In this document: positions 4,234 through 5,492 of the stretch, piece by piece
Position numbering within the stretch: position 1 is the stretch's first letter
Layout: every line of letters starts with the position of its first letter
From: Leptospirillum sp.
GTDB taxonomy: Bacteria; Nitrospirota; Leptospirillia; Leptospirillales; Leptospirillaceae
DNA length: 5,492 nt
Direction of reading: 5' to 3'
NCBI GenBank assembly: GCA_027343785.1
Contig: DAHWKF010000123.1
Span: 1-5,492 of the forward strand
Notes under the pieces: model-generated
Databases searched by the model: none
What the model saw: only the letters and a program-made list of their open reading frames with translations
Told to the model about the DNA's origin: nothing
Translations under genes and position numbers: made by a program

Positions 4234-4767
4234 ATGGGCGGCATGACTTCCACGGCCACCGCCATGTTGCAGCAGGTGGCGAACGACTTGCCCGCCTTCT
4301 GGACGCTCCTGACCACGTTCGCGACCCTGACGGGGCTTGTGTTCTGCGGGTACGGACTGTACCGGGCAGTCGAGGACCAGAAACGGGGAGAGTCCCTGAT
4401 GGGAGCCGTCGCCCAGTTTGTCTTGGGCATCGGTCTCGTGAACTTCGTCTATTTTGTGAACTCTGCCACCCAGACCATCGGGTTCTCGACGGGAAGTCTT
4501 TCGACGTTTTCCTATACGGGCTCAAGCGGATCCGGCACGTCCCCGACGGGAGGGATCCCCTCCTTCGCCTTCGTCATCCTGAAATTCTTCGGGTGGCTCG
4601 CGGCATTCCGGGCCTTTCTCCTCTGGTCCGAATCCGCCCGGTCGGGTTCTCCTCCGGGAACGGTCTGGAGGGGAACGACGCATTTCGTCGCGGGGATCTT
4701 CCTGATCAACATCCAGCAATTCCTGGGAATGATGGGGGGCTATATGGGGACAGGCCCGGTCGGGTGA
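4234..4767 (+). CDS. icmC: IcmC/DotE-family inner-membrane protein of a type IVB (I-type conjugation) secretion system
   Basis: The protein has 177 residues from ATG 4234, one base after the nuclease stop; a second in-frame ATG at 4243 is an alternative. Four hydrophobic segments lie at about 22-43, 57-76, 110-130 and 150-168. The order matches IcmC/DotE and the R64 TraQ/TraR type: an N-terminal 'LPAFWTLLTTFATLTGLVF', a Gly/Ser/Thr-rich loop (85-108), 'FFGWLAAFRAFLLWSESA', then 'PGTVWRGTTHFVAGIFLINI'. The GTxxxGxTHxxxGxxxxNI stretch is the segment I regard as most diagnostic. Relatives are small components of the Dot/Icm channel; their exact role is not settled. This is the main evidence that the window belongs to an I-type transfer region. 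The precise family member (IcmC/DotE against related DotV- or TraR-like proteins) is less certain than the group. Confidence 0.78.
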   Translation: MGGMTSTATAMLQQVANDLPAFWTLLTTFATLTGLVFCGYGLYRAVEDQKRGESLMGAVAQFVLGIGLVNFVYFVNSATQTIGFSTGSLSTFSYTGSSGSGTSPTGGIPSFAFVILKFFGWLAAFRAFLLWSESARSGSPPGTVWRGTTHFVAGIFLINIQQFLGMMGGYMGTGPVG

Positions 4768-4783
4768 GACCGGAGGGCGGTCT
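4767..4783. repeat. Stem-loop just after the icmC-like stop
   Basis: AGACCG (4767-4772) and CGGTCT (4778-4783) pair perfectly around a GAGGG loop, beginning at the last base of the stop codon. The sequence after it is A-rich rather than T-rich, so it is not an intrinsic terminator for the + strand. It may affect mRNA stability between the two genes, or it may be chance. Confidence 0.35.
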
Positions 4784-4823
4784 GAAACCGATCCGGACAA
4801 AAATCAAAAACCAAGGAGAAGAG

Positions 4824-5363
4824 ATGGAAGAAATCAGGGAAGAAGCGGGACCTCCGGTCAAAAAACCCAATCGTTTCCGGAGGATTTTCAAGGTTCTGAT
4901 TGCCCGGAGGAGTGCCGGAAAAAAGGTTCCGGCACCTAAGTCCTGGGCCCGGATTCGGGGCCGGAAAGGATCCTGGGTTCTCGAATGGGGAGACGGAACG
5001 CGGGTCGGGGTTCTTCCCCTCGAGGCGGAAGTCGTCTTTTCGTCCGACGAGGATGGGGTCCACGTGCGGGATGGAAACGGAAAAACGGTTCCGATCGGAA
5101 GTCCGGGGAATGCGGATTCCAATCGGCTCCTTTTGGGGAAGATCGAACGCGCCCTCCGAAGACGGGGCGGCGCGCCAGGAGTCGTTGCCGCGGGCGTCTT
5201 TTTGGTGATTGTTCTGGCCGCCCTCTTCGCCGCTGTTCCGGACCTTCCTCGATTCGCCCAGCTTTCGGGGTCCGGGCCGGCCGCCGGGGGAGGAGGCCCT
5301 CTCTCCTCCATGACCGGAATCCCCCCTTCCATGAGTTCGGGACTGACCTGCAACCTCCACTGA
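4824..5363 (+). CDS. Unrecognised single-pass membrane protein in the transfer operon
   Basis: The protein has 179 residues. ATG 4824 was chosen because AAGGAG (4813-4818) lies five bases upstream. A long basic, probably cytoplasmic N-terminal part (1-115) includes RFRRIFKVLIARR and a beta-rich stretch (SWVLEWGDGTRVGVLPLEAE, 50-69). One clear membrane helix follows at about 119-138 (GVVAAGVFLVIVLAALFAAV), preceded by RALRRRGG, which by the positive-inside rule puts the N-terminus in the cytoplasm. About 40 Gly/Ser/Pro-rich residues would then lie in the periplasm. The topology is like IcmG/DotF and R64 TraP, the bitopic channel subunits encoded beside IcmC/TraQ, but no sequence motif confirms this. 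It follows the icmC-like gene by 56 bases with no terminator, so the same transcript is likely. The reading frame is well supported; the identity is open. Confidence 0.72.
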   Translation: MEEIREEAGPPVKKPNRFRRIFKVLIARRSAGKKVPAPKSWARIRGRKGSWVLEWGDGTRVGVLPLEAEVVFSSDEDGVHVRDGNGKTVPIGSPGNADSNRLLLGKIERALRRRGGAPGVVAAGVFLVIVLAALFAAVPDLPRFAQLSGSGPAAGGGGPLSSMTGIPPSMSSGLTCNLH

Positions 5364-5381
5364 CAAGCGAAAGGATGAAAA

Positions 5382-5492
5382 ATGACAACGGAAATCAGAA
5401 CCATGAGTGTTCCATTTCACGGGAACGATCTTTTTCTTGTCGATGTCGGGGGTGAACCCTTTACCCCCATGAAGCCCATCGTCGAAGGAATG
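5382..5492 (+). CDS. Phage antirepressor N-terminal domain (P22_AR_N-type) protein, partial (3' end outside window)
   Basis: The gene starts at ATG 5382 behind AAGGA (5371-5375) and runs open to the window edge for 37 codons. The visible segment has the hallmark pattern of the P22 antirepressor N-terminal domain: SVPFHGNDLFLVDVGGEPF followed by TPMKPIVEGM, where family members read 'FHG..L....NGEPY.PMKPIVEGMGLDW'. In phages such proteins antagonise a repressor or bind DNA through this domain; the C-terminal half, which decides the subtype, is missing here. It follows the single-pass membrane gene by 18 bases, so it is probably in the same transcript as the transfer genes. That makes a regulatory role for the element plausible, perhaps relieving repression, but no partner is shown. 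Confidence 0.82.
   Translation, partial: MTTEIRTMSVPFHGNDLFLVDVGGEPFTPMKPIVEGM

Noticed and set aside
3480..4430. Open frame of 316 codons on the minus strand
   Set aside because: It lies antisense to the nuclease and the start of the icmC-like gene, both of which have strong protein motifs. Its translation is Pro/Arg/Gly-rich without any domain, typical of the complement of GC-rich coding DNA.
4767..4783. Intrinsic terminator after the icmC-like gene
   Set aside because: A stem is present, but the following bases are A-rich, not T-rich, so termination on the + strand is not supported.
4706..5404. Several long minus-strand open frames over the single-pass membrane gene
   Set aside because: All are Arg/Pro/Ser-rich shadows. 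The plus-strand frame has a ribosome site, a membrane helix and operon context.
1..5492. CRISPR array, tRNA or rRNA gene, insertion-sequence ends
   Set aside because: No regularly spaced repeats, cloverleaf-like segments, rRNA stretches, transposase motifs or terminal inverted repeats were seen by eye on either strand.

Overview
The window reads as a piece of a bacterial mobile element, probably a conjugative plasmid or integrated conjugative element of the I-type (Dot/Icm-like, type IVB) class. All supported genes lie on the + strand. The clearest anchors are a four-helix IcmC/DotE-family membrane protein (4234-4767), a secreted Nuc-type phospholipase D-fold nuclease (3561-4232), a stand-alone A24 prepilin peptidase (3007-3462), and the N-terminal end of a P22-type phage antirepressor protein (5382 to the window edge). 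The host looks Gram-negative: there is a Sec signal peptide with a periplasmic nuclease, and these secretion families are diderm. The codon use, rich in CCG, GGA and CGG and moderately GC-rich, would suit an acidophile such as Leptospirillum or Acidithiobacillus, but that is only an impression.

Layout. Positions 1-138 hold the Pro/Gly/Met-rich tail of a protein that starts outside the window. Positions 179-1379 form a visibly more AT-rich stretch with a helix-turn-helix protein (179-910) and an unrecognised small protein (960-1379). After a 58-base gap with a short palindrome and a near-perfect Shine-Dalgarno, a tightly packed run begins: a CX2C...CX2C protein of a type known from phages (1438-1989), an unrecognised small protein (1986-2354), a protein with a ParB/sulfiredoxin-like DGNHR motif (2342-3010) and the prepilin peptidase (3007-3462). 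Its members overlap at ATGA, ATG/TGA and GTGA junctions, so they are probably one translationally coupled operon.

An AT-rich gap (3463-3513) with an inverted repeat and a possible promoter precedes a second run. This begins with a 16-codon basic leader peptide (3514-3564), coupled by a GTGA overlap to the nuclease, followed by the IcmC/DotE-like protein, an unrecognised single-pass membrane protein (4824-5363) and the antirepressor start.

How the parts may work together: the IcmC/DotE-like protein and perhaps the single-pass protein would belong to the DNA-transfer channel. The prepilin peptidase would mature pilins for a mating pilus, as PilU does in plasmid R64. The Nuc-like enzyme would act in the periplasm, as the pKM101 Nuc protein does. 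The helix-turn-helix, ParB-like and antirepressor-type proteins look like element-borne regulation or maintenance functions.

The least expected signals are three. The proteins at 960-1379 and 1986-2354 share a C-terminal signature (RQ..VV..AWDG..EW). The leader peptide carries a correctly phased A-AAA-AAG slippery heptamer whose -1 frame runs open into the nuclease. The ParB-like protein is embedded next to a pilin-processing gene.
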